A DNA stretch of 64,000 bases. Origin: Cricetomys ansorgei. Lineage: Eukaryota; Chordata; Mammalia; Rodentia; Nesomyidae. Shown in pieces: positions 32,692-42,229 of this stretch. The stretch's first letter is position 1. Each line of letters starts with the position of its first letter. The position numbers were made by a program, and so were the translations under genes. The notes under the pieces were generated by a model. The model did not search any database and was not told where the DNA came from. It saw nothing but the letters and a program-made list of their open reading frames with translations. Location of the stretch: NCBI GenBank assembly GCA_026225945.1, contig JAMJFZ010003656.1, forward strand, positions 1,674,001 to 1,738,000. Direction: 5' to 3'.

Positions 32692-33060
32692 ACCTCCTCC
32701 AGCCCCCTCAACCGTAGACTAAACACACACACATATACCTCCTCCTCTAACGCCTCCTCCGATGCGTCTTACTCCCCTCCTCGGTGTCTCGAGCTCGTCT
32801 CCGAGTCCTGTGCGCGTGCGCGCGTCTCCCCGCGAGCCCACCGAGCCAGAGACCGCGGTTAGGGAAAGAGCGGGCGGGGTTAGGGGGAGCAGGGTGCGAG
32901 CCCGAGCTCGCGCTCGCCCCGCAGCTGACCGAGCGCACGCGTACTGGAGCCCGAGAATTCTGATGGACTGGAGTGGGGCGGAGAAGGAAAGGGAGGGAGG
33001 GAGAAGGGGGAGGGGCGGAGAAAGCCAACTGAGCAGCCCAAACTAGGAACGGCCCCTATC
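32692..33060. promoter_or_regulatory. Island core with GC boxes and CG-alternating run
   Basis: GTGCGCGTGCGCGCGTC (32,809-32,825) is both NRF1-like and a potential Z-DNA segment. GAGTGGGGCGGAG (32,971) and GGAGGGGCGGAG (33,009) are GC boxes. The C/G strand asymmetry (purine-rich 32,980-33,020) suggests open chromatin around a start site. Confidence 0.55.
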
Positions 33061-33410
33061 ACAGCGAGGCGCCCCGAGACTGGCCAACTGGCGCTTGCGC
33101 ACGCCTCCCCCGTGCTCAGCGCGGCGAGGTGGATGCGCGTCGAGGAGAGAGGCTTCTCCCCCTCGCAAAGAGAAAAAAATCTCAGCGAGGAGCCACGCAA
33201 GACACCTCCTGTGTGTTCTGAAGCACTCGTCCTAACGGTCGCTTTACCCTTTCCCCTTCAAAATTTAAAAAAAATAAAATAAAAAAGAAATCCAAGCACA
33301 CACCACTTCCTAGCCACGCGCAGACCACTTTCAGCTCTTTATAAACCTTAAAATGAACCAGCTCTAAGGAGACGTGGTACCTGCCAGTGCGTTTTAAACC
33401 CGCCACCCCT

Positions 33411-33418
33411 TACTCACT
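33411..33418 (-). promoter_or_regulatory. Candidate 5' splice site AAA|GTGAGTA
   Basis: The minus strand reads GCTGGAAAAA|GTGAGTAAGG. The intronic part is a near-perfect U1 match; the exon end A is weaker. It could end an upstream alternative first exon starting near 33,450-33,700. Confidence 0.35.
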
Positions 33419-33437
33419 TTTTCCAGCTCCCAGTTTA

Positions 33438-33447
33438 TCTCGCGAGA
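33438..33447. promoter_or_regulatory. TCTCGCGAGA palindromic promoter element
   Basis: Perfect 10-bp TCTCGCGAGA. The motif is known to mark TATA-less CpG-island and bidirectional promoters, usually close to the transcription start. A CAG|GTATGG donor-like site lies just upstream on the minus strand (33,449-33,457). Confidence 0.8.
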
Positions 33448-33663
33448 CCCATACCTGAGGGCTTCAGGATTAGAAGTCGAAGCACAGATTTACAATAACC
33501 TGCCTCCTGGTTATGTGGCGAGGGCAACGGGCATAGCACATGCCACCGCCGCCCCCCCGCCCCCAGGACCTCAGTGTGTGCGGGGGAGGGGGGGCAACAA
33601 CCAAAGCAGGGATGGGAAAAGGAGCTAACCGATTTTTGACGGCATGTAACCGCCAGGCCTAGG

Positions 33664-33669
33664 CACGTG
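33664..33669. promoter_or_regulatory. CACGTG E-box
   Basis: Palindromic CACGTG with GG-CACGTG-GCC flanks, a USF/MYC-type site, 31 bp from the ZNF143 site. Confidence 0.6.
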
Positions 33670-33700
33670 GCCCGCGCCTCACAAGCGGGTGAAGTGTACC

Positions 33701-33714
33701 CTGGGAATTGTAGT
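33701..33714 (-). promoter_or_regulatory. ZNF143/Staf (SBS) binding site
   Basis: The minus strand reads ACTACAATTCCCAG, the core of the ZNF143/SBS element found in housekeeping and snRNA-type promoters. A weaker relative lies at 33,989-34,011 (CTATATCTCCCATTACCCAGC, +). Confidence 0.8.
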
Positions 33715-33787
33715 TTTTGTTCTCACCTCTCGCTCCACTCCCATCCTCAGCCCCACAGAGGCCTCAGACAGGGAGGGGGGCTACCGA

Positions 33788-33797
33788 CGCCATTTTG
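33788..33797 (+). promoter_or_regulatory. YY1-like site CGCCATTTTG
   Basis: GACGCCATTTTGTGG contains the GCCATTTTG core of the YY1 consensus. In vertebrate promoters such sites often lie just downstream of the start, and orientation here would fit rightward as well as leftward transcription. Confidence 0.6.
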
Positions 33798-33885
33798 TGG
33801 GGAACAATGGCCCATGGCCCCGGTGATGACGGGTGGGGGAGGGAGCAATGGTTTAAGGGTTCAGTTAACCTCCTCTGGCCCCTTG

Positions 33886-33898
33886 GTATCATAGCAAC
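33886..33898. promoter_or_regulatory. RFX X-box-like site
   Basis: GTATCATAGCAAC matches the X-box pattern GTNRCC-N-RGYAAC with one mismatch. RFX factors use such sites at ciliary and some other genes. A single motif is only suggestive. Confidence 0.45.
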
Positions 33899-34154
33899 CC
33901 CTTCAGAAGCTTGGCCCCGCCCCCTTGCTACTCCGCCGGGCTTCTGTACTGCTAGGATGGGGAAAAGCCACTTTTTCCCAGAGGCAGGCTATATCTCCCA
34001 TTACCCAGCTCCCTGAAAATCTCCCAGTTCCTCGAATTAGTGAATACTACCTTCTTCAAGCTCTCATTGCATGTTAGCCTCAACTCAGTGGCACTAAGAA
34101 CTGCTTCATATATTGTAAGAGGCAAGGTGAGGAATTGTTTCTGTAGTACATAAC

Positions 34155-34250
34155 AATCCTGTCTTGATGAAGGAGGAAACTGAGGCTCAAGGAGGAGAAA
34201 ACGGACATGACTTGCTGAAGGGTAGCCAAACAGACACCGAGCAGCAGTTT
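34155..34250 (-). repeat. MIR, reverse
   Basis: GGAGGAAACTGAGGCTCAAGG followed by ATGACTTGCTGAAGGGTAGC is the reverse complement of the MIR core (tRNA-derived ancient SINE). Confidence 0.75.
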
Positions 34251-34669
34251 CAAAGATTACCAAGTTATTTCAAGTTTTAATCAGTCTTTACTCACATGAG
34301 ATAGTAGCTAGAAACTGCGACCACCTTTTTACTTCTCCGTGTTGACTATTTCTACTACTGCAACACATCTACCTTCAAGTATCAGGGCTCACCTGTGGCC
34401 CTGCCTCTCTGCTTTCTCTGAGCTTGATGACACAATCAACACAGAACAAAACTTAGGAATGTTGTCAGCCCTTCAACATGCTCTGATGCAAACACTTCCA
34501 TGTCGTCTCTCATTGACTACCAAACACCTATTCAGTAATTATTAAGCAGTGTGACACACAAACACATACAGCTTTAGAAATCTAGATTTAGAAATCTAAA
34601 TTTAGAAAATCAGATGAATCTGTTCCCATTCAAGTACAGGTCCTTTTCAATTGTAGTTCTTCTTTATAA
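34251..34669. other. Unassigned stretch right of the CpG island
   Basis: No SINE. It contains a small direct repeat of TTTAGAAATCTA-type units at 34,573-34,610. The 68-codon open frame at 34,339 has no recognised family. Confidence 0.35.
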
Positions 34670-34671
34670 GT

Positions 34672-34890
34672 AATTTTGAAGATTTTTTTATGTATATGAG
34701 TGTTTTACTTGCCTGTATGTATGTGCATCACGTGTGTGCCCAGTGACCACAGAGGTCAGAAGAGGGTATAGGATTATCTGAAACTGGAATTATAATAGAC
34801 AGTGTCACATGGACACTGGGAACCAAACCCAGATCCTCTGCAAGAAGAGGAAGTGACCTTCACTGCTGAGCTGAATCTCCAACCCCTCCT
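34672..34890 (-). mobile_element. B3 SINE, reverse
   Basis: AGATTTTTTTATGTATATGAG to CTGAGCTGAATCTCCAACCC; it is the first SINE right of the CpG island. Confidence 0.85.
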
Positions 34891-35190
34891 ATTGATATAT
34901 GTGCTGTCCAGAGCTAAGCACAAATGCCAGTGTAGGCAGAAATGAAAGCAAGCAATTATAGCTAATCACCAGTATATATTATAAAACAGTCCCGTCCTAT
35001 CCATTGGTTTCCACAGTCAATTGGCACTGTGATGTTCCCATTCCTTTATCAAAAATTTGAGTCGTTATTAACCACTTCTAACTTGACTTTACAATGTCCC
35101 ATAAAACATCCAAAGCCCAGTTTTTTATTTTTAGAAGTGCTACTCCCAAGAAACAACAGAGGTTTTCACTAAAATCATTTTTGGTGCCCC
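34891..35190. other. Unassigned stretch
   Basis: No known repeat or exon. A CCATTGGTTTCC (34,999) word resembles an inverted CCAAT box, but there is no other promoter feature. Confidence 0.3.
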
Positions 35191-35345
35191 CCCCTCCCGG
35201 GAATGGTAGTGGTGTTTGAAACAAGGTCTTCTGTAGTTCAGGTTGACCTTGAACTCACGCTGACCTTGAGCTCATTACGTAGCCAAGAATGACCTTAAGG
35301 TCCTGATCCCAGTGCTGGGATCACAAAATGTGCCAACACACTGAT
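35191..35345 (-). mobile_element. B1/B4 SINE, reverse
   Basis: C-run and ACAAGGTCTTCTGTAGTTCAG to TGCTGGGATCACAAAATGTG. Confidence 0.7.
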
Positions 35346-35934
35346 TTGGAATCTGTTTTAGATGCCAGCATCCCAAGGCATATCCCTATATTATTTTTTT
35401 TCTATATATCCCTCTATTGTTTGTTTGCCACCTTCGCTCTTGAGATTTCAACGAAACAGACCATGGGAGAAGTAGAGAAAAAATAGGAAAAAGTCTACTT
35501 ATATCTCAAAATAATATCTAGCCACATATAATTTCTATTAAATATTAGCATCCTGATAAAGAGCATGAAATGTATTTCTTATCCAGTCACCCACCAATTA
35601 AGACAGTACTTCTAAGGGTATGAATTTCTGGATGATTTTTTTCTCTAAGCAAGCTTTAAAATGGGGGGGGGGGGTTCTTACTCAAATCACCTGGGGACTA
35701 TTAATGTCCACCTCCCCTCACAGCACAAGTGAAGCTCCTTTTGGCTTAGTGACTTGTTTAGAAACAGGCAACAGTGCAGTTAGTCTTGCTGTGTTATCTT
35801 GTCTTTTCCTCAGAGATACAGTGTTTCCACATATGCCCAGGGCATATATCAGGGAGCAAACTGCTTTGGCATCTGACTCTTGGAAAGTAAAAATATGATT
35901 AAGCCCACGTCACTTCTCTGTAACTGTGAGTTGT
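35346..35934. other. Unassigned stretch with (G)11 run
   Basis: No SINE. It has a G homopolymer at about 35,663-35,674. The 92-codon open frame at 35,620 spans that G-run and has no known family. Confidence 0.35.
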
Positions 35935-36070
35935 CTTGAATTACAAATTTTTCAAATTTGTAAACCAAGGAACAAAAATGTTAAATAAATACCTTGCCCA
36001 AGATAAGTTAGCAAACAAGTAGGAGCGCTGCAATTTGAATCCTATTAGTTTAGCCCATGCTCTTAGCTAT
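35935..36070 (-). repeat. MIR, reverse
   Basis: AAACCAAGGAACAAAAATGTTAAATAAATACCTTGCCCAAG region words and AGCCCATGCTCTTAGCT (36,053) are MIR in reverse orientation. Confidence 0.75.
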
Positions 36071-36079
36071 TTTGTCGCT

Positions 36080-36430
36080 TTAAAAAATAACTTATTTATT
36101 TTTATTTCATGTGCGTTGGTGTTTTGCCTGCATGTATGTCTGTGTGAGGGTGTCAGATCTGCTGGAACTGGAGACAGTTGTGAGTGGCCATGTGGGTGCT
36201 GAGAATTGAGCCCAGGTCCTCTGGAAGGGCAGCCAGTGCTCTTAACTGCTGAGTCATGTCTCCAGGCCCCATTTTGTTGCTTTTTGAGGGGAGGGATAGG
36301 TGATACAGAGTATCATGTAGTTCAGGCTTGTCTGAAATCACTATGTAGTTCAGGATAACCTTGAACTCCTAACCCCCTGATTCCACCTCCTAAGTGCTGA
36401 TATTACAGACATGGGCCACCACACCCAACT
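36080..36430 (-). mobile_element. B3 SINE then B1 SINE, both reverse
   Basis: B3 36,085-36,270 (ends GCTGAGTCATGTCTCCAGGCC) and B1-like 36,280-36,428 (ends GCCACCACACCCAACTC). Confidence 0.8.
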
Positions 36431-36974
36431 CTGTTGCATCTTTCCCGTCTATTGGGCTCTAATAAGCTTCCCTATTCTTTGGGGCAAGAAAATAACCTCT
36501 TAATTCCTCTTGATGTTTCTCCATCACAGGCTCCAGCCACATTACTGGGCTACTATATACTGTTGACACCTGGGAGCAGAAGTATTAATTCCTTAGTCAT
36601 CTAACTATACAGATTAGCACTCAGCAATCCATTACCTCTTTCCACATTGTTCCTTTATGTTGTCAGAGCCTGTGTTACATTAGTGTTTGCCATTGATGTG
36701 GTAATTTTTTTGAAGATGCCCTACAACAGCTCCTGTTCTCCTAGACTTTGCTTTCTACCCCAAGATGGTGCCAGAAAGCAGGATACAGATCCCTTCTACA
36801 TAAGACCCAAGAATATCCCTTGCATTATCCCCAGCATTAAAGGGCTGGAAGGGTCAAAATATTCTAGATATATAGCCAAAGTTAATTGAATTATTACATC
36901 TAAGAAATACTTGCATTCTCATGTTTATTATGGCTCAATCACAATATCCAGGATATGGAATCGATCTGTGTCCA
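36431..36974. other. Unassigned stretch
   Basis: No recognised SINE or L1. The 80-codon open frame at 36,647 has a hydrophobic start but no known family. It ends where the next repeat starts. Confidence 0.35.
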
Positions 36975-37615
36975 TCAATGAATGAGTAGTTTTTAATGTC
37001 AACTTGACACAAGCTAGGGTGATTTGGAAAGAGGGACATTCAATTAAGAAAATATCTCCATCAGATTGGCCTGCAGGCAAGTTTGTGAAACATTTTCTTG
37101 ATTGATGATTGATGTGGGAGGACCCAGGTCACTGTGGGCTGGGACACCCCTAGGCTGATGGTCCTACGTTGTATATGAAAGTGGGATGAGTGAACCCTGG
37201 AGAGCATGCCACTAAGCAACTTTTCTCTTTAGCCTCTGCTTAGTTCCTAACTGCAGGTTCCTTGTTTGAGTTCTTGCCCTGACTTCCCTCAGGAATGGAA
37301 AGTGACCTGAGAGTTGTAAGATGAAATAAACCCTTTCCTCTCCAAGTTGCTCTTGGTCATGATGATTTTCGGTGTGTGTGTGTGTGTGTCTTGTTTTTTT
37401 TTTTGTTTGTTTGTTTGTTTTGGAGTTTTTTTGTTTTTGCTTTTGTTTTTCAAGACAGATTTTCTGCGTAGCCCTGGCAGTCCTGGAACTCACCAGGCTG
37501 GCCTTGAACTCAGAGATCCACCTTCCTCTGCCTCTCAAGTGCTGGGATTAAAGGAGTGCACCACTATCACCTGGCTAGTCATGATGTTTTATCACAGCAA
37601 TAGAAACCTTAAATA
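36975..37615 (+). repeat. Medium-reiteration muroid repeat with nested reverse B1
   Basis: AATGTCAACTTGACACAAGC to AGCAATAGAAACCTTAAATAAGACA-type end. It is the same family as 1-236 (opposite strand). Interrupted at 37,365-37,577 by a reverse B1. Confidence 0.75.
37365..37577 (-). mobile_element. B1 SINE with 9-bp target duplication
   Basis: GTCATGATG at 37,356-37,364 is repeated at 37,578-37,586. The left side is a (TG)n/(TTTG)n tail (37,371-37,455) and the body ends CACCACTATCACCTGGCTA. It was inserted after the host repeat. Confidence 0.9.
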
Positions 37616-37619
37616 AGAC

Positions 37620-38930
37620 AGTAAAGTCAATGTAGTGCATAAATACAATGAATATTTTCAAGCCACACAGGGAAGGCTGGGATTGTAGCTCAGTGGTACA
37701 GTGTTTCATGCCTAAATCTCTGAGTTTGATACCCAATGCCACAGCAAAAATAAAATAAATGAAATAAAAATAAAGGCAATCTTTGTGATGATGATGTAGC
37801 TGAGGGCTGAAGTGTTTGGCTACTGTACAAGAGGCCCTAGGTTCTATCTCCAGCACAGGGAAAGAAAGAAATGTCATTTAAGAGCAAAGATGTAGAACCT
37901 GGAGAACAGAACATTAAGTGAAATAAACTAAGGTTGTAAAGCCACGATCTCACTTACATGTGAAACCTAAGAAACAGTCAGGGTTGACTCACAGGTAAAG
38001 GTGCTTGCCCCCCAACAAGATGAGCCTGATGACCTGTATTTGACCCCTTGCACTCACATAAAAGTGGAAGTAGAAAACCAGCTCCAGAAAGTTGTCCTCT
38101 GACTGCCACACACATATTATGGCACACCCTCCAAAAAACATAAATTTTAAATGTTAAGTAGAGTTGAAGAAGCTGGAAGTGTGGGTATATCTCTATAATC
38201 CCAGCACTTGGGAGACAGAGGTAGGAGGATCACCCAAGTTTAAGGCCAGCTTGGTCTACATATCAAGTTCCAGGTTAGTCAGTGCTACATTGTTTCAAAA
38301 ACCAACCAAACAAACAAAAACAACAGTCATGACTAATGGTCTATGCCTTTAATCCCAGCACTAGGGAGGCAGAGGCAGGTAGATCTATGAGTTAGAGGCC
38401 AGCCTGGTCTACAGAGCAGGTTCCAGGACAGCCAGGGCTACACAGAGAAACCCTGTTTTGAAAAACCAAAAACCAAACAAGAAAAACACCACTACTACAA
38501 ACAAGTAGAGTCAAATGGTAATTGTAAAGAATCATGAAGAAGGAATCAAGGAGGGATAAGTTAAGAGATACATACTTTCATTTACATAACTTAAATTTTA
38601 ATTTAACAAACCACAAAATTTTAGTTAGAAAAATAAGCTCACAGGACTGATTATATAACAAGGTTGACTATAGATAATAGCAATGCATTCTTTACAATTG
38701 CTAAAAGCATAGATATTCAATACTCTCAATTAAAAATAGTATATGAGTCAGGCATGGTGGCACATAAAGGCCACATGGTGGCCTTTAATTCCAGCAGTGA
38801 GGAGAATCTCTGTTAATTCCAGACCTATATAGTGAAACCCTGTCTCAAAAGATAATAATATATGAAGTGATATATATATTATTTGGTGTCATTTAGCCAC
38901 ACTACAATGTATACTTTTAAAATACTGAAC
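37620..38930 (+). mobile_element. Old L1 3' part split by ID, B3 and B1 SINEs
   Basis: L1 pieces at 37,622-37,672, 37,872-37,975, 38,520-38,740 and 38,860-38,925 (ending TACAATGTATACTTTTAAAA) are successive 3' UTR segments. ID-like units (37,676-37,745, 37,795-37,862), a B3-like unit (37,985-38,158), B1 units (38,166-38,325, 38,330-38,470) and a B1-like unit (38,750-38,852) lie between. Confidence 0.6.
38330..38470 (+). mobile_element. B1 SINE, well preserved
   Basis: GCCTTTAATCCCAGCACTAGG to GAGAAACCCTGTTTTGAAAA. It is among the least diverged B1 copies in the window. Confidence 0.9.
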
Positions 38931-39149
38931 ATGGAAACACGTGCTAAGTAAGTGCTGTACCACTGACCTATATCCTGGGCCTTCTATTTTAGTGGGAAAA
39001 TTTCAAGCTTTTCGTAATCCCAAATACTCCCAAAATGGAGATATTTTTATGAAGATATTTCAACACACATAATTTAAGCATTCTCTTAGGGATAGAACTG
39101 TATTAGGAAAAAATACTTAGAGAATGACAGCTCTGTCTTCTGATATATC

Positions 39150-39330
39150 TCTATTTGCTTTGAGGGTTTTTTGTTTTATCGTTGTTTTTATTTTTATTTT
39201 TATTATTTGAGACAGTCTCAGGCTAGCCTTGAACTCTGTGCAGCCAAGTATGGTCTTGAATTTCTGATTCTCTTGCCTCAACCACCAAGTGCTGAGGTTG
39301 CAGCCATGCTCCATACCTGACTCTGTTGGC
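39150..39330 (-). mobile_element. B1/B4 SINE, reverse
   Basis: (TTTTTA)n tail, TTGAGACAGTCTCAGGCTAG, ending ATGCTCCATACCTGACTC. Confidence 0.75.
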
Positions 39331-39538
39331 AGTCTTCGCCTCATTGCTTTAAACATTTTTCTGTACTTAACCTTTTCTCATCTGCAGATAGAATAGAAAC
39401 ATTGACATCTATACATCATTCTCCAGTAGTAAGGACTATATTAGTTGACATAGTAAGGACTATATATCGCTATAGTTGGAAGTAAATAAGAACATGACTA
39501 GCGTCCCAAAGACTTGAAATTATGAATGTGCATGTGTT

Positions 39539-39576
<38 letters not shown>

Positions 39577-39879
39577 TCTACTCTAAACCCTCTAATCCAG
39601 ACTTTTTTTTACCTCAGTCACACTGCATTTTTTTGTTATAGGAGATATCCTATGCAATAGAATGTTTAGTAACATCTCTGGCCTTTGGCAAGAAGTTGCT
39701 AGCAGAACCCACATACACTTGCACATGTGTACTTGCACGTGCACATATCGCACATAGTTATGATAATCAAAAAATGCCTGTAGGTATTTCTAAATATCTT
39801 CTAAGCATGGAATGGTGGTGAGAAATTGTATCATGGTTGAAAACCATTGGGATTGTTGTTGTTGTTCTCTGTTTGTTTT
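39331..39879. other. Unassigned stretch with (TG)n(AG)n
   Basis: Contains (TG)n(AG)n at 39,534-39,575 and a direct repeat of TAGTAAGGACTATAT at 39,427 and 39,450. No exon seen. Confidence 0.4.
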
Positions 39880-39955
39880 GTTGTTTTGGTTCTGGGGACG
39901 AACCCAGGGCCCCATAGACATATACTCTACCAATGAGTTCTTTTCTCAACTGACT
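39880..39955 (-). mobile_element. ID-like SINE, reverse
   Basis: TTCTGGGGACGAACCCAGGG to ATACTCTACCAATGAGTTC. Confidence 0.7.
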
Positions 39956-41059
39956 GTCATTTTTCTTTAGGTTGGTTTTCTATGCCTTGTATCACCCATA
40001 AACTATGCAGTAATATGGGGAGGACAGAACCTAAGTTATGAGTACAAAGAGAAGAACCAAGAAGCTCATTTATCTCGTCTCCAGTTTAGGCTTTAAACTG
40101 GAGAAAACCATCAATTCTAGACTAAAAGACTAATTTTGACTCAAGTATACTCTAGTTCCCCATACTGGGGTAAGATCTGGAGAGTTTCCTTATCTCTGTT
40201 GTTTTATTTTTCCCAGAGACTACAACTGTCACCTCATGTAGTACAGTGGCCATATACACACACAATGTGATTGAAAACCAGTACCTCTGTTTACTATCTG
40301 AGCCAGTAGTGAATGCTTCTCGATATCCTATGGAGGTCTGGAGGTGGGCACAGATGACGGAAAGGGACCTAATTATGTCTCTTCTAGTTAGTGAATTATC
40401 TACCAGTTTCTAAGTCTTGCCATTTGAACACATCTGGGGGTAGAGACTGTCAAGGTAACCTTCCACTTCATCTCCGTGGTAGGGCCTAGCATGGCAGAGG
40501 CACTAAACTCAATTCCTATCCCCAGGGGGTAAAGAGCTAAACCTCTCTGCTTTCTGAGAATTGCTTCCCAAGGACAAACAAAGCAGCAGCGATGAAAGAT
40601 GCTCTTCCAGCAACAACAGATTTGGAAATTCAGATTACTCGCCAGGCCCCTTGATTGAGAAATGAGAAAGATAGGTGCTTAAATATATTGATGGGGGCAC
40701 TTTAATTTTCCCATGGGAAGAAAATACTCACTTACTCGTAGTAAAGACTTGATATTATATATTTTAACGAGCATTAATTATATATAGGACATTGTAGTAC
40801 ATTCCATTGTGAGATCCAGTCTATAAAGCTGGGCTGGATAAAGAATCCATTATTTTCAATCACCCTCCCCTATGTTCACTTCTCATACAAGTTTCCCAAG
40901 ATCCATGCAGTAGGAAATAGGCTGTCTTCTCAAGCCACCCCTAATCGGACCAGAGTAGATAGCTGGGTTATTTAGTTTCTTATTCCTAAGACTTCGGATG
41001 GGAAAAAATTCGTAGAACAGATAACTGTAGCACTGAACTACACTCCCAAGCCCCAAATG
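39956..41059. other. SINE-free stretch of 1.1 kb
   Basis: No SINE, L1 or simple repeat recognised. From a 3' splice-like TTTTATTTTTCCCAG (40,203-40,217, +) one frame stays open for about 64 codons to a stop near 40,411, without a donor inside it or a family I know. It could be unique intronic or regulatory DNA. Confidence 0.4.
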
Positions 41060-41280
41060 TTTTTCTTTTCCTGAGACAAGGTCTCATGGATCCTAGGCAG
41101 GACTCAGCACAAAATTGTAGCTAAGGATGACTTTGAATGTAGAGACAATCCTGTTGCCTCTACTTTCGAAGTGCTAGAAATACAGGTAAGCACTATTACA
41201 CTGGATTTATAGGGTGCTAGGGATTGAACCCAAGGCTTCATACATGCTCTGCATGCACTCTACCAACATTCCATCCTTGA
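41060..41280 (-). mobile_element. B4 SINE, reverse
   Basis: Reverse B1-like body (CTGAGACAAGGTCTCATGG) followed by reverse ID-like head (GCTAGGGATTGAACCCAAGG), the expected order for a reverse B4. Confidence 0.8.
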
Positions 41281-42229
41281 ATCAGCTTAGTAATGGGAGG
41301 TCAGTCTCTCTGTGGATGCCTCTTTTCTCCATATGGTAAACTCTAGGTACTTAATTTATTTCAAGGTGGTGAGTCCTAATTGTAAGCTATAAACTCTAGG
41401 TAGTGTTTATAAAATCTGGTGAGAAAATCTACTCAGTCCAGTAACACAGCTGCCTCTTTTGCCATCTACCACTAGTCCTACATAATACAAGAGCTTAGAT
41501 CATTTAAGTGATGACTTATCATTTGCTATAGATTCTCAAAACACCACTGTACCTAGCAAGTTCAGTCTCTCATTTTTAAGCCTTAGAATTGGCCCTTGGG
41601 CTCTACAGTTAAACCCATCATATAATTAGGACAGATTCTCACTACCCTTGGAGTAGCTTCTCTTTGGGGAATACCAGTGTTCTTTCCTGTATTCCAACAG
41701 ATTTCCAGAACATTAAATCTATAGAAGAGATGGCATTCTTTGCCTGCTTCATTCTGAAAAGCCCCTTGTTTTCTCATGCAAATTTGATCTACTACTTCCC
41801 TCAAACTCCTGAACCAAATGAAATTACTAAAACAAAGAAAATTAGAAGGGAGAAGAGAAGAGAGATCTTGTAATTCTTGGCTAAGAGGGCCTTTCTCTTC
41901 TCTGTTTACATAACTAAGGGAACTGGCCAAATGATTTTCTTTCTGGATAAAAAGTCTACAGTGAGTCACAATCTTCATTTGTAGACTTCAAAGACATTAA
42001 GACAGTTTTTAGAATTCCACTTTACTAAGCATGAAGATACATTTAAAAAAAATGAAAATGAAAACAAAACAACAACAACAACAGAAAAAACCAAAAACCA
42101 AAAAACAAAGGAAGATGCAGCTGTGAAGAATGTGCTTCTCTCGGCATACCTTTCAGGAATCTCCAGGGGTAGCATTCCAAGTATTTGGGTCATCAGGGTT
42201 CTGACTGTCCCCTGAATTGCTTAATCACA
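41281..42229. other. SINE-free stretch of 0.95 kb
   Basis: No known repeat except a (CAA)n run at 42,063-42,120. The 131-codon reverse open frame (41,583-41,978) has no domain I know and no gene context. Confidence 0.4.

Larger units (their letters stand above)
32320..33960. promoter_or_regulatory. CpG-island promoter, probably bidirectional or leftward
   Basis: CpG dinucleotides are frequent here and rare elsewhere in the window; the core 32,760-33,160 is strongest. It contains several GC boxes (32,974, 33,012, about 33,552, 33,916), CG-alternating NRF1-like runs (32,808-32,826; 33,090-33,103), TCTCGCGAGA (33,438-33,447), an E-box, a ZNF143 site, a YY1-like site and an RFX-like site (33,664-33,898). 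No canonical TATA box is seen. SINEs are absent across it. Splice donors on the minus strand (below) favour a leftward gene. No downstream exon could be identified, so the gene is unknown. Confidence 0.85.

Noticed and set aside
32159..32722. 187-codon open frame on + across the CpG island
   Set aside because: Composition is low complexity (lysine/arginine run, histidine/threonine from CA repeat, proline/serine). Open only because the GC-rich antisense lacks stops; splice signals favour the other strand.
34081..34140. Rightward donor GGCAAG|GTGAGG at 34,125/34,126 as end of a + first exon from the CpG island
   Set aside because: Sequence is close to a MIR remnant and no coding frame precedes it. 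A divergent non-coding transcript is possible but unsupported.
40217..40411. Possible exon: 3' splice-like site followed by a 64-codon open frame (+)
   Set aside because: The frame hits a stop before any good donor, and the translation resembles no family known to me; splice-acceptor look-alikes are frequent.
41583..41978. 131-codon open frame on the minus strand in a SINE-free stretch
   Set aside because: No recognised family, no CpG island, no splice-site pair; frames of this length are expected by chance in 64 kb.
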